Part shown: piece after piece, positions 26,819-36,557 of the stretch
Numbering within the stretch: position 1 is the first letter of the stretch
Layout of the letters: each line of letters begins with the position of its first letter
Assembly: GCF_014694455.1 (NCBI RefSeq)
Contig: NZ_JAAUWT010000014.1
Location: forward strand, 62,001-126,000
Source: Vibrio sp. S9_S30
Lineage (GTDB): Bacteria > Pseudomonadota > Gammaproteobacteria > Enterobacterales > Vibrionaceae
Reading direction: 5' to 3'
Length of the DNA: 64,000 bases
Notes under the pieces: generated by a model
Told to the model about the DNA's origin: nothing
Seen by the model: the letters and a program-made list of their open reading frames with translations, nothing else
Database searches by the model: none
Position numbers and translations under genes: made by a program

Positions 26819-27598
26819 GTGCAGCTGAACCTGATCTGCGAAGCCCCTGACCGACAAACTGAACTCAATGCCATCGCACAGCAGTGGGGGCTGACTCATG
26901 ATGCCGAATGTGAATTTGGTTTGGTGCTTACTCATGAACGTTTAGAACTACGCAAGTTAGATGAAATAAAACTGGGCGCTATTTATGTCGACCTAGTGGG
27001 GGGAGCGGTTGGTCACAGGCGAAAATTCGGCGGAGGCAAAGGTCAGGCGATCGCCAAAGCCGCAGGTTTAAATAAAGGGGCGACACCGACCATTTTGGAT
27101 GGCACCGCCGGTTTGGGGCGAGATGCCTTTGTATTGGCTTCGCTGGGTTGCCACGTTCAGATGGTAGAGCGTAACCCCGTGGTGGCCGCCCTGCTAAACG
27201 ACGGTTTATCCCGAGCCAAGCTCGATCCAGAAATCGGCTCATGGGTGGGGGAAAGAATGTCTCTTCTTCATGCATCCAGCCTTGATGCATTAAATGATTT
27301 GCGCAGCAATGCCGAATTTGACGCCCCTGATGTGGTCTATCTAGACCCAATGTACCCCCACCCTGAAAACAAAAAGAAATCGGCACTAGTGAAAAAAGAG
27401 ATGCGTGTTTTTCAATCTTTAGTGGGCGCGGATCATGACGCCGATGGGTTGTTGGCTCCAGCGCTGGAGCTGGCGACAAAGCGTGTTGTCGTTAAACGTC
27501 CTGATTATGCGGATTGGTTAGATGGCACCAAACCGTCCATGGCGATAGAGACGAAAAAGAATCGATTTGACGTATATGTAAAGGCATCAATGACATAA
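26819..27598 (+). CDS. rsmJ: 16S rRNA (guanine-1516-N2)-methyltransferase RsmJ
   Basis: The 259-residue protein matches RsmJ/YhiQ: HRRKFGGGKGQA near residue 65, SAM motif DGTAGLGRDAFVLAS, ERNPVVAALL, and catalytic YLDPMYP. It methylates G1516 of 16S rRNA. GTG 26819 is preferred over TTG 26807 because GGAG sits seven bases upstream. In E. coli it directly precedes prlC; here some 23.8 kb separates them. Confidence 0.94.
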   Translation: MQLNLICEAPDRQTELNAIAQQWGLTHDAECEFGLVLTHERLELRKLDEIKLGAIYVDLVGGAVGHRRKFGGGKGQAIAKAAGLNKGATPTILDGTAGLGRDAFVLASLGCHVQMVERNPVVAALLNDGLSRAKLDPEIGSWVGERMSLLHASSLDALNDLRSNAEFDAPDVVYLDPMYPHPENKKKSALVKKEMRVFQSLVGADHDADGLLAPALELATKRVVVKRPDYADWLDGTKPSMAIETKKNRFDVYVKASMT

Positions 27599-27715
27599 CA
27601 ACTCGATGCAAATTACTGCTTGCTCTGGCGCACTTCGATCTGTATATCTAAGTAAGAATGATTCTTATAGTCAATGGCTTCCGTAATTGACAGACAGCAG
27701 AGCCGGAGCAGTAAA

Positions 27716-28234
27716 ATGGCAGAGCGTTTTTGTAAATTAAATCGTCGGGACATCAGCGCCAGTCTGGGCGACATTCATGGTTTGGTGTCTTCCCCTCAAT
27801 ATCTCTGCCGGTCCTGTGCGCGTGCTTCCTCGGATAAAAGGAATTTATGTAAACCTGCCGCTATTCCGCCAGCCTCCTGCATGGAAAATGCCACAAAGAA
27901 ACAGACCCAATGTGGCTTGGTTGCGGAATCTCTTGCGGCTGACCGTAAATTAGAGCCAGCCGTTTCTGCGGCTGATGACACCAAAATATTGATTGAACCT
28001 GCCCAGCTCCCTCTGGCGGAAAGCAATGCATTGATGCTGTCGGAAAAAGCATTGAAGAAGCAAAAGAAAAGTCAGAACAAGCTGACGAAGGTTTTGAAAA
28101 AACAAAAGAAACTTCAGAAACAACACAAGAAACTGCTTAAGAAACACAAGAAATTAGAAAAGCGATTTAGCCAAATCCATCAAGATATGCTTACGGCGCA
28201 AACGAAAATACCCCAGCCCCTGCAAGTTCATTGA
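27716..28234 (+). CDS. Unknown lysine-rich protein with Cys cluster and coiled coil
   Basis: I do not recognise this 172-residue protein. Its N-terminal half has clustered cysteines (LCRSCARAS, NLCKP, SCMEN, QCGL), which could bind metal. Residues about 110-155 are a basic helix full of KKQKK repeats that would form a charged coiled coil or bind nucleic acid. ATG 27716 with GGAG upstream is chosen. A hairpin terminator follows. Its place between rsmJ and uspA is intergenic-like in relatives I know. It looks like a real but family-restricted gene. Confidence 0.6.
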   Translation: MAERFCKLNRRDISASLGDIHGLVSSPQYLCRSCARASSDKRNLCKPAAIPPASCMENATKKQTQCGLVAESLAADRKLEPAVSAADDTKILIEPAQLPLAESNALMLSEKALKKQKKSQNKLTKVLKKQKKLQKQHKKLLKKHKKLEKRFSQIHQDMLTAQTKIPQPLQVH

Positions 28235-28268
28235 TTCAGAGTGAATCTGACTGGCAAGGAGGCAAAAC

Positions 28269-28297
28269 AATGGTGAGCGGAATACTCGCCATTTTTT
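28269..28297 (+). terminator. Terminator after the lysine-rich gene
   Basis: AATGGTGAG pairs with CTCGCCATT (one wobble) around a 7-base loop, and a run of six Ts starts in the stem. Confidence 0.7.
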
Positions 28298-28343
28298 ATG
28301 CCTTTCCGATCACGGCAAAACCTTATCGACAGATCACACGATC

Positions 28344-28772
28344 CTAGTTGTCTTGCAGCGGCACAACCAGCATATCGACGGGAGTGCAGTTGATGAGTTG
28401 CCGAGTCGATGAAAGCAGCTTGCTCCAAAAATCTTGGTGATGCCCACAGACCACCAAATCTATTTTTAGGTCGTTGATGGCTTCGCATAGCCCGCCACTT
28501 AAATCCCCTGTGCCAACTAACGTGTGTTTGATGGGGTAGTCGGCATGATCAGCCAGTATTTGCAGTTGTTTTTGGGAGGCTTCTGTATTGTGGTGCTGGG
28601 TACTGGCAAGGTTGATATCGATAAGCCCGGTATAGAGCTCGGCATAATTCACATCAATATGAATAAAGGAGACGTCAGCGTTCAGAGGAGAAGCAAGTTT
28701 AATGGCTTTCTCAATCAGAATTTTGCTGTCGTCTGATAGGTCGACAGTGACCAATATATGTTGATAGCTCAT
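28344..28772 (-). CDS. uspA: Universal stress protein A
   Basis: The 142-residue cytosolic protein begins MSYQHILVTVDLSDDS and has the UspA C-terminal pattern LVVCGHHQDFWSKLLSSTRQL, ending VDMLVVPL. The ATP-binding G-2x-G-9x-G motif of other Usp classes is absent, as in true UspA. AGGAGG lies seven bases before ATG 28772. Neighbours ftnA and uspB fit the stress locus known from enterobacteria. Confidence 0.93.
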   Translation of the reverse strand: MSYQHILVTVDLSDDSKILIEKAIKLASPLNADVSFIHIDVNYAELYTGLIDINLASTQHHNTEASQKQLQILADHADYPIKHTLVGTGDLSGGLCEAINDLKIDLVVCGHHQDFWSKLLSSTRQLINCTPVDMLVVPLQDN

Positions 28773-28937
28773 AACCAATCCTCCTGACCATATTAGGGTA
28801 ATCCCGTTCAACCGTTCTGATTTAAGACTAGCATTTCATTCGTCTATATTTTGCTGAACAGATCTCATTGCTGTCTTATACGTAACAATTCATATCAAAT
28901 GTGGGGAGATTTTGGGTTTGCGATAGGTTTTTTAGCC

Positions 28938-28957
28938 TAATTATTCTTATTCTCATT
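28938..28957. promoter_or_regulatory. Possible Fur-like site upstream of ftnA
   Basis: TTATTCTTATTCTCATTG partly matches the Fur box on the minus strand (AATGAGAAT half). One half is good and the other poor. It lies about 80-100 bp before ftnA. Confidence 0.25.
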
Positions 28958-29035
28958 GAGGAAATTGATGCATCGACGCTCCCGTATATCGTGTTATAGT
29001 TGACAGTAATTACAAGTAGTTAACAGGAGCATTCC

Positions 29036-29569
29036 ATGCTGTCTCAGACAATGGTCGATCAACTGAACGAGCAAATAAACCTCGAATTCTTTTCATCCAA
29101 TCTATACTTACAAATGAGTGCTTGGTGTGAAGATAAAGGATTCGAAGGTGCGGCCGAGTTTTTGCGCGCTCACGCAGTTGAAGAAATGGAGCATATGCAA
29201 CGTCTTTTCACCTATGTGAGCGAGACAGGAGCGATGCCTATCTTAGGTGCCATTGAGGCGCCAAAACACGAATTTGATAGCCTCGGGGATGTATTTCGTG
29301 AAACGTTTGAACATGAGCAAATGATCACTCAGAAAATCAACAAATTGGCTCACGTTGCATTCACTAGTCAAGATTACTCTACCTTTAATTTTCTTCAGTG
29401 GTACGTTGCAGAGCAACACGAAGAAGAGAAATTGTTTAAAGGGATTTTAGATAAGCTGGAACTTGTCGGCGAAGATGGTAAAGCGCTGTTCTTTATCGAC
29501 AAAGATCTGGCAGCCATGGCAAAAGAAGAAGGTTCGTCTTCTATCATGGACGCTTCCGCTGCAGTTTAA
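29036..29569 (+). CDS. ftnA: Non-haem ferritin FtnA
   Basis: The 177-residue four-helix protein has ferritin landmarks: LEFFSSNLYLQMSAWC, the ferroxidase helix HAVEEMEHMQRLF and EQHEEEKLFKGIL. It stores iron as ferric mineral in a 24-mer shell. ACAGGAGC precedes the start. It lies between divergent uspA and uspB. Confidence 0.95.
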   Translation: MLSQTMVDQLNEQINLEFFSSNLYLQMSAWCEDKGFEGAAEFLRAHAVEEMEHMQRLFTYVSETGAMPILGAIEAPKHEFDSLGDVFRETFEHEQMITQKINKLAHVAFTSQDYSTFNFLQWYVAEQHEEEKLFKGILDKLELVGEDGKALFFIDKDLAAMAKEEGSSSIMDASAAV

Positions 29570-29636
29570 GTAGCGAGTTAAAGTCAATTTGATTGTCTTT
29601 TCCTTTTGGCGTCTAAGAAGATGTAGGGAGGAAAAG

Positions 29637-29960
29637 ATGATCAGTGCCGATACGATTCTATTCACGCTTATGCTCGTCAGCTGCGTTAACATGGCGAGAT
29701 ACCTAACCGCGCTACGCGCACTCATTTACATCATGCGCGAAGCCCATCCGTTACTCTACCAGCAGGTCGACGGGGGTGGTTTCTTTACCACACACGGCAA
29801 TGTCACCAAACAAGTCCGACTCTTTCATTATTTGAAAAGCCGTGAGTATCTGCATCATCACGATCCTGTATTTACGGGAAAATGCAATAAAGTCAGAGAG
29901 TTATTTGTGCTGACAATCTCTTTGCTTGGTGTGACGGTTTTCGCGGCTTTTATGCTCTGA
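29637..29960 (+). CDS. uspB: Universal stress protein B
   Basis: The 107-residue inner-membrane protein closely follows E. coli UspB (111 residues): N-terminal hydrophobic segment, NMARYLTALRAL, LLYQQVDGGGFFTTHG and a C-terminal hydrophobic segment. ATG 29637 after GGGAGGAAAAG is chosen. In E. coli uspB is under RpoS and linked to ethanol tolerance; that regulation is not visible here. Confidence 0.92.
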   Translation: MISADTILFTLMLVSCVNMARYLTALRALIYIMREAHPLLYQQVDGGGFFTTHGNVTKQVRLFHYLKSREYLHHHDPVFTGKCNKVRELFVLTISLLGVTVFAAFML

Positions 29961-30040
29961 ACTTCCAATGGGTCAAAGACCATTGCACGGGAGTGGTAAC
30001 TCACCGTAAGACTGGGTAAAATACCCGCCAGATTTGCAAG

Positions 30041-30069
30041 GATGTGCGAGAGTTCGCGCATCTTTTTTT
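30041..30069 (+). terminator. Terminator after uspB
   Basis: GATGTGCGA pairs with TCGCGCATC (one wobble) around a 4-base loop, followed by seven Ts. Confidence 0.8.
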
Positions 30070-30130
30070 GTTTGTGCGTGGTCATTTTTATACCCAAGCA
30101 TAGAAAAGTGACAAGCCGTTGGAAGAAGTC

Positions 30131-31318
30131 ATGAGTGTTCAGTTTGATGTGGTGGTGATTGGTGCGGGTGCGGCAGGGCTAATGTGTGCGGCGCAGGCGG
30201 GCAAACGTGGTCGCCGTGTGCTGGTGGTCGATCATGCGAAAAAACCGGGGCGCAAAATCCTGATTTCGGGTGGCGGACGATGCAACTTCACCAACTATGA
30301 TGTGACGGCAAATCACTTTTTGTGCCAAAACCCCCATTTCGTGAAATCCGCCTTGTCCCAATACACCAACTGGGATTTCATCGCGTTGGTGTCCAAGTAC
30401 GGCATTGACTTTGAAGAGCGCGATCATGGGCAATTGTTTTGTCTTGATTCCGCCAAGGACATCGTGGATGTTCTGCTAAAAGAGTGCGATCAGCCAACAA
30501 TAACCCAGCGCTACCGCGCGGATGTCCATACCATTGAGCAAACCGAAAATGGCTTTTCAATGCATATCGATACCGATGTGATTGAGTGCGAATCCCTTGT
30601 GATCGCCACGGGTGGGCTATCCATGCCGAAGCTGGGCGCAACGCCATTTGGCTATCAAATCGCCGAGCAATTTGGGTTGGAAGTGATGTCCACCACCGCA
30701 GGTTTGGTGCCGTTTACGCTGCATAAAGAAGACAAAGAAGCGTTTGAACCGCTATCTGGTGTTGCTGTGCCTTCCGAAATCACCGCCGAAGACGGCACGA
30801 CGTTCAAAGAAGCCTTACTGTTCACCCACCGTGGTTTGTCTGGCCCCGCCGTGTTGCAGATCTCCTCATTCTGGCGCGCGGGTCAGAAGGTGTCCATTAA
30901 CCTCGTTCCAGACGCAGATGTGATGGCGCTACTGACGGAATCTCGTGAAAAACACCCAAATCAAAGCTTAAAGAATACGTTAGCCAAAGTGCTGCCCAAG
31001 CGTTTGGTTGAGACGCTTATCGATCGAAAAGAGCTGACGGATAAACCGCTAAAGCAATTTAACGACAAAGACCTACAAGCGATAGAAGCTTACCTAGAAA
31101 ACTGGCAAATCCTACCTAATGGCACCGAAGGCTATCGCACCGCAGAGGTCACTCTCGGTGGTGTGAATACCGATCATCTATCCTCCAAAACCATGGAATG
31201 CAAAACCGTTAAGGGCTTGTACTTTGTGGGAGAAGTGATGGACGTAACGGGCTGGCTCGGCGGCTACAACTTCCAATGGGCATGGTCGAGCGGCTTTGTG
31301 GCTGGGCAGTGGGCTTAA
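30131..31318 (+). CDS. yhiN: HI0933/YhiN-family flavoprotein
   Basis: The 395-residue FAD/NAD(P)-binding protein begins with the Rossmann motif VVIGAGAAGLM, followed by GRKILISGGGRCNFTN, and ends with the typical block EVMDVTGWLGGYNFQWAWSSG. Its reaction is not established for the family. ATG 31131-style alternatives are absent; ATG 30131 after GGAAGAAG fits. As I recall, some Tn7-like elements use yhiN as attachment site, and a TnsB-like fragment indeed starts directly at its end. Confidence 0.92.
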   Translation: MSVQFDVVVIGAGAAGLMCAAQAGKRGRRVLVVDHAKKPGRKILISGGGRCNFTNYDVTANHFLCQNPHFVKSALSQYTNWDFIALVSKYGIDFEERDHGQLFCLDSAKDIVDVLLKECDQPTITQRYRADVHTIEQTENGFSMHIDTDVIECESLVIATGGLSMPKLGATPFGYQIAEQFGLEVMSTTAGLVPFTLHKEDKEAFEPLSGVAVPSEITAEDGTTFKEALLFTHRGLSGPAVLQISSFWRAGQKVSINLVPDADVMALLTESREKHPNQSLKNTLAKVLPKRLVETLIDRKELTDKPLKQFNDKDLQAIEAYLENWQILPNGTEGYRTAEVTLGGVNTDHLSSKTMECKTVKGLYFVGEVMDVTGWLGGYNFQWAWSSGFVAGQWA

Positions 31319-31610
31319 CCCTTACTTCCTTGTTGATGAGGGGCAAATCCCTGAAAAACACAAAAAACAAGAGAAACTCGACACCAAAAAAATAAAGACG
31401 TTAGAGCTAAACTATAACCTTCTTTTCGATTTGGCTACAAAACGAAAAATCCCTGAGATTTCCAAGCAAGCTAAAGAATGTGGCACTGATAATAAAACAA
31501 TATATAGGTTGCTTAACTTATATTGGAAATATGGACAGACAAAAAACGCTTTGCTTCCAGCATATAGTTTGAATGGTGGGAAAGGTAAAATAAGAGAGGA
31601 TATGCGCTGA
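31296..31610 (+). pseudogene. TnsB/TniA-type transposase fragment
   Basis: Residues from about 31395 read as the N-terminal DNA-binding part of a Tn7-type TnsB transposase: TDNKTIYRLLNLYWKYGQTKNALLPAY parallels the Tn7 TnsB pattern of a YKLLRRYWQRGQTPNALIPDY block, split here only by substitutions. The frame stops at 31610, far short of about 700 residues, and there is no catalytic DDE core, TnsA, TnsC or TnsD. The frame runs open into the end of yhiN, so no natural start can be named. It is best read as the relic of a Tn7-like element that inserted at yhiN. Confidence 0.6.
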
Positions 31611-32069
31611 AGCAAAAAGTTATGCTTTGGATTGTCATAAAGTGGAAAGTTACAAATTTCACTCTGCATTTCTTTACCTGCAAATTAACGAGAAAGGCTA
31701 TCCACAAGATTGGTACAATCTTGAGTTAAACCGTTCAATATTGTTAATAGAGAGTTGGAGATGAATCTTATTTTCCTTGGTATTGTAAGCTGCAAAAAAT
31801 ATCAGGTTGTGAAATAAATGGATGTTTAGTCTAATAGCACATTGTTTTAAATAAGAGTATAACGAAAACCATCCATTGCTATCCTCCACTTTATTTAGAA
31901 GCTTTTGGTGTTGATTTATTTCCTCATTGATATTTGGAAGCTTGAGTTCTGCGTTTTTGTCTCTAGCACATGATTATCCACAAACATCCCGTTTATTTAG
32001 AGGAACTCTCTTCGTTTTTTGGCATGAGATCTATTGGACAATGAAAACATTTGACCTAAAAATTTTTAA
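31611..32069. other. AT-rich relic DNA after the TnsB fragment
   Basis: No intact gene is seen. A frame from about 31605 to 31762 reads ...YALDCHKVESYKFHSAFLYL..., which looks protein-like but is unrecognised and ends quickly. A perfect DnaA-box-like TTATCCACA lies at 31974-31982. The segment is likely decayed mobile-element DNA. Confidence 0.4.
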
Positions 32070-33966
32070 ACGACGGGTCGACAGAAGGAGAGTTTTCTCG
32101 ACTCCTCTCAGGTCGCCAATCAAAGCTTGTCTGGTGAAACTATTACACTTCTGGATGGTTTAAAAAAAACTGAAAAAGCCATTGCTCCCAATTTGCTTTT
32201 TCGGTCATTAATTCTTCAGGCTTTTCCTAAGCTCTTTCTCACGATTATTGGTCTTAATATCTTTGGGAAGCTGGCGTTTTTACTTGGTTTGCTGGTCAGT
32301 GAAAACCTTCTTCGCGAGAGTAACCCTTTATACTTGTCCATTGTTTTTGGGGTTATGTTCGCTTTTTCAAAAATATTGAGCCTTGTCACGCATTATTTTT
32401 CTGGATTGTATGGTGAAAAAACCTCTAGTGCCATTGGGCTCTTCTTTTTCTCAAACATTAACCGAAAACTGTTGACAGTTAATTCACTCAACCTTGATAG
32501 CACCCAATTCTCTTCAGGGAACCTAAAAGTATTGGTCGCCTCTGATATCGGACATGTTCAAAGATTTTTCAATGGTCTTCTTTCTAGTGTTGTTCCAGCT
32601 TTAACCACCCTTGCTATTTTAGGCCCATTTCTTTGGCAAAGAATGGGCCTTGCAGGTCTGTTGGCACTAATAGCGTCTTTTGGGCTTATCCCTTTTATAT
32701 TAGGGATAGTCAAAGTGATTAACAGATTCCAAAAGTCTATCCAAAAGCAAGAGGATGATCTCACCACTCTAGTGGATGAATGGATGAATGGATGAATGGC
32801 TGAATAATGTCAGGCTTGTGCGTTACTTAAGTTTAAACACAACCATAAGTAACTCCATACATAAAGCGGTACATAAATTAGTATCACTGTGCTGTAAACA
32901 ACACTCTGTTGTTATTGTGAGTGATACGTTAGCTATGGTTTGGTGGATGCTTCCCATTATATTACTGTGTTATGTCGCCAATTCAATGGAAGCTTCTTAT
33001 TCCCTCGCCACACTGTTTGGCTCTGTGTGGATTCTTAATCAGCTTAATTCTGAAATAAAATTTATCCCATTTTCTATACGCGATTATGCCAGTGCAAAAG
33101 CGTCTTTAGATCGGATAAAACGCTTTCTGTCATTGCCCGATATGGATGAACAATTGCTACCACCTGTGGGTATAGGATCAAAGCCATTTGAACCGGTTAA
33201 AGTTCACTTTAGAGGAGTGTCACTCAGCCCTGGCGGGACGAAAGTCTTCAGTAACTTCAATACTTCTTTCGATCTTAGAGAAAAGACCTTCATCATCGGT
33301 GCAGTTGGCTCAGGTAAGTCTGTCCTGCTAAAGGCTATTATTGGCGAGATCGCACCTGATAAAGGTGAAATTAGTATCGAGCTTGAAAACGGTGAGGTAT
33401 ATAACCTTTGGCATGAGGATGTGTATAAGCAGTTTCGTCAGTACCTTGGATATGTGCCACAAAGCCCTTACCTTTCTAATGACTCACTTAAGAACAATAT
33501 ATCGTTGGACTCCAAACCAGATATTAACCGTGTTATGGATGCAGTACATTTCTCTCAAATGCTGCCCGATCTTGAGTCATTGCCTTCAGGAGTCGAAGAA
33601 GAAATTGGAGAGCAAGGCGTTAACCTATCAGGTGGACAGAAGCAAAGAGTCAGTATTGCAAGAGCTTTTTACATGGATAGACAAGTCTTAATAATGGATG
33701 ACCCTTTTAGTTCTTTAGATCAAAACACCGAAAATTTCTTTTTTAATGAACTTACGGAACATGTTAAGTCTTTCATTATTTCAACGCATCGATTATCCAA
33801 TATCGATAAAGTGGAACGGGTTCTCTTACTAGAAGGTGGGCAAATATTGGAGGATGGTCATGCAAGTGATCTACTTACCAGAGAAAAGTCTAAATTTGCA
33901 AAATTTATTAATAGCACTTATCAAATCATGGGTGAAACACAATTAAAGGGGGCTTCTAATGGGTAG
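32070..33966 (+). pseudogene. ABCC/MRP-like half transporter A, broken at an 8-bp repeat
   Basis: Two frames (32127-32795 and 32788-33966) together make one ABC exporter half. The first holds membrane helices; the second holds further membrane residues and an ATPase with Walker A GAVGSGKS, signature LSGGQ, Walker B VLIMDDPFSSLD and STHR. The break falls on (GATGAATG)x3; one copy would restore VDEWLNNVRLV in frame. Upstream residues back to 32070 are also protein-like (QKESFLDSSQVANQS) but meet a TAA at 32067, so the true N-terminus looks damaged too. The DDPFSSLD form is that of the first ATPase of MRP proteins. The second frame may still start at ATG 32788 by coupling. Confidence 0.75.
32775..32798 (+). 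repeat. (GATGAATG)x3 tandem repeat inside the ABC gene
   Basis: Three perfect 8-bp units lie where the reading frame breaks. One or four copies give an open frame; two or three give a stop. Confidence 0.9.
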
Positions 33967-35699
33967 GTTTACGTCTGTAGAAGCCCTTAGCGATAAAGAA
34001 AGCTCAGCCAGAACACTGTGGAAGTTTATTAACGATGCTTCATTATTAAAAAAGCTCTTTCTTGTTTCTTTTTTTACATCATTTATTAGTGCCGCATTAC
34101 CGCAATTATTTCTTTTGTTATTGGGCTCGATGATTAATTGCGAAGAAGGTGAAGGATGCATTAGAGAGATTGCAGTGTTTGATTGGTCATTTAGCCTCCC
34201 ATTAACTTTTTCTCTCTTTTTTTGCACTCTTTGCTCTGGCTGCGGCTGCTCGCCTAATCGCTTTGTCTACTTTAGAGCTTGCTGGGCTTTGGTCTTCTCA
34301 ACGTATTCACAAAAAAATGATTCGCTCACTTTTACGTACACGTACGACCTTTTTCGATGAAAATCCGTCTGGGCGTTTAATTAACCGAGTTATGGGAGAG
34401 TTTGCAGCAATAAGGCTTGGTGGACCAATGCAACTGGCAGATGCATTGCATTCAAGCACAGAGCTGTTCTGCATGATGATTATTGTGGCTCTGGTTAACC
34501 CTTTACCGGCGCTGGGCATTATCCCTATTCTTTGTTTTTACTTGTACTTTCAAACTCGTTATGCACCGATGCTTGGTCACCTACGGGAATTAATTTCACA
34601 GGCTGATGGCGATGTTCTTCACAGAGAAACGGATCTTATTGAGGGTAGAAATATTTACCGTCAATATAATCGAGAAGACCACTTACTGAGCCGAGTTCAT
34701 GATTCATATAAGAGAAAACTCAATCTACAGCTTTTCCGTGGCAAACTACAAAGCTGGGGAGGGTTGTGGAGAGGAGCGGCATCGGCTGTATTTTCAATTT
34801 CAGTTTATGGCTTTGTCATCGCGGGCATTTACAATGAAAGCCTGTCATTGGCTTTAGCTGGTGTCATTATCACAGTCCTGTTTGGCCTTGAGAAGAATAT
34901 TCTCTCAGTCTCGCTTTCAACAACAAGCTTAAGTCGGACAACGGCTCATATACGAAGAATCTATGAATTTATCGATCTTCCCAACGAGATGGATGAAGAA
35001 AAAGACATCAAAAAGGGACGAGTCAATGAAGCCCCACAAGCGGGGGACATTGAGTTTTGTCATTTCAGTATGTCTTATCGGAAAGACAGTGCCCCAATTT
35101 TGGAAAATCTTAGCCTTACTATTCCGTTAGGGAAGCATGTTGGCATTGTCGGTAGAACAGGCTCAGGCAAATCTAGCCTTATTCAGTCACTTTTACGTAT
35201 GGTTTACGTTAACAGTGGTGACATCAAAATAGCGGGTCGTTCAATATACGACTACGATACCGAAAATTACCGCCAACTATTTGGGGTAGTGCCCCAGGAT
35301 CCTTATCTCTTCAAAGGTAGTGTGAGATTTAATCTGACGGGAAGTAATGAAGCTATTGTTGACAGCAAGCTTCAAACTATACTGAATAAATTAGGTCTTA
35401 GCGTTGATCTGGACGAACAAGTTCAGGAGGGAGGCAAAAACTTGAGCTTAGGGCAAAGGCAGCTTATGTCTCTAGGGCGGATTTTAGCTTCAAATCGTCA
35501 AATTATTATTCTCGACGAGCCAACAAGTTCCATCGATATTCATTCTGACACCCAGATTCAACGAATAATTAAAGAGGAATTTGTTGGATGTACAGTAATT
35601 ACGGTTGCCCACCGTACCGGAACTCTAAAAGATGCCGATATGATATTTGAAATTGATAATGGGGCGGCAAAAGAAATTACGTTAGAACAATTCACTTAG
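33959..35699 (+). pseudogene. ABCC/MRP-like half transporter B, frameshifted in a T7 run
   Basis: Frames 33959-34360 and 34263-35699 form one ABC exporter half. The shift lies at seven Ts (34217-34223); with six Ts the protein reads on as FFALFALAAAARLIALSTLELAG. The ATPase has GRTGSGKS, LSLGQRQL, IIILDEPTSSID and VAHR, the form of the second ATPase of MRP proteins. It overlaps half A by eight bases, so A and B probably formed one heterodimeric exporter. The cargo is unknown. A sequencing slip in the T-run cannot be excluded. Confidence 0.75.
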
Positions 35700-36557
35700 T
35701 GCTCGGAATCAAGGAGATTGTTTCGACAAGGTTATTGATTGCTAATTCCCGCAGTTTGCTGGGTTTTTGTCCAGAGGGAAAGGCCCGACATTCCGTTATT
35801 ATTGCTTGGCAAATCAGACCTGGCGACATTAGAGAGCTACATGTTGGCAGACTTTATTGTACCCACACATAAGTTAACGACAATAATGGTTGAGTTTACG
35901 AAGCTCTGCTATGTGTTAAATCCGATGCTCTCAAACATTGCTCGTGTTTGGTTTTGCGATGTTGCCTTAGGTGGCGTTTCTACTCCACCGGCTCCCTTTC
36001 TTTACTCAACCCATCTATCCACGCATCCCATCTATCCACGCATCCGTTTGTTTGTTCACGTTATTGAGCTATTTGTTATTTTACATTTGGTCCTATTTCT
36101 ATGGATCAGAATGTTAACGTGCTTGTAACTTCATTTAAGTTGTTGCTTTCTATGCCTGCCTGAAATTCGGTAAATCTTAAATCAATTACTCTGATCGTGT
36201 GAATGAGTGTGCTGTTAATGCCTGTTTATCAGGAACTACTTAATATTTTGTTCTTAAAAAACAATATTCTATCGTTTCATCTGGGAAGTCGATGTCCGCC
36301 GCATTAGGTTATAAAACAAGTTGTTGTATGCCTTATTGTGTATAGCATCCATTCCACGTAAGCACTGCCTATCGATTTGTTAATACGCGTGCCTTTCTGT
36401 GTCTCTGTTATTTGCAGGAGCAATGGCAATTCCGCTTCACTTCGAACACTCAACTCGAAAATGCTTTTCCAGCGCAGTGTTTAAAAGCCCAATTATCCCT
36501 ATATATCCAGTGTGTTTTATGGGGAGCCGTTAATTGACTTTTCATTAAGGGACGATT
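35700..36557. other. Gap without a convincing gene
   Basis: This 858-bp AT-rich stretch holds an open frame at 35739-36128 with no ribosome site and no recognisable family, plus a 17-bp tandem duplication (CCCATCTATCCACGCAT, 36010-36043). I read it as decayed DNA plus the promoter region of the MFS gene. Confidence 0.5.

Noticed and set aside
31974..31982. Isolated DnaA box TTATCCACA after the TnsB fragment
   Set aside because: A single 9-mer in AT-rich DNA without a partner box or origin features is likely chance.
35739..36128. 129-codon frame after the ABC genes
   Set aside because: No ribosome site, contains a tandem duplication, no recognisable domain; treated as non-coding.
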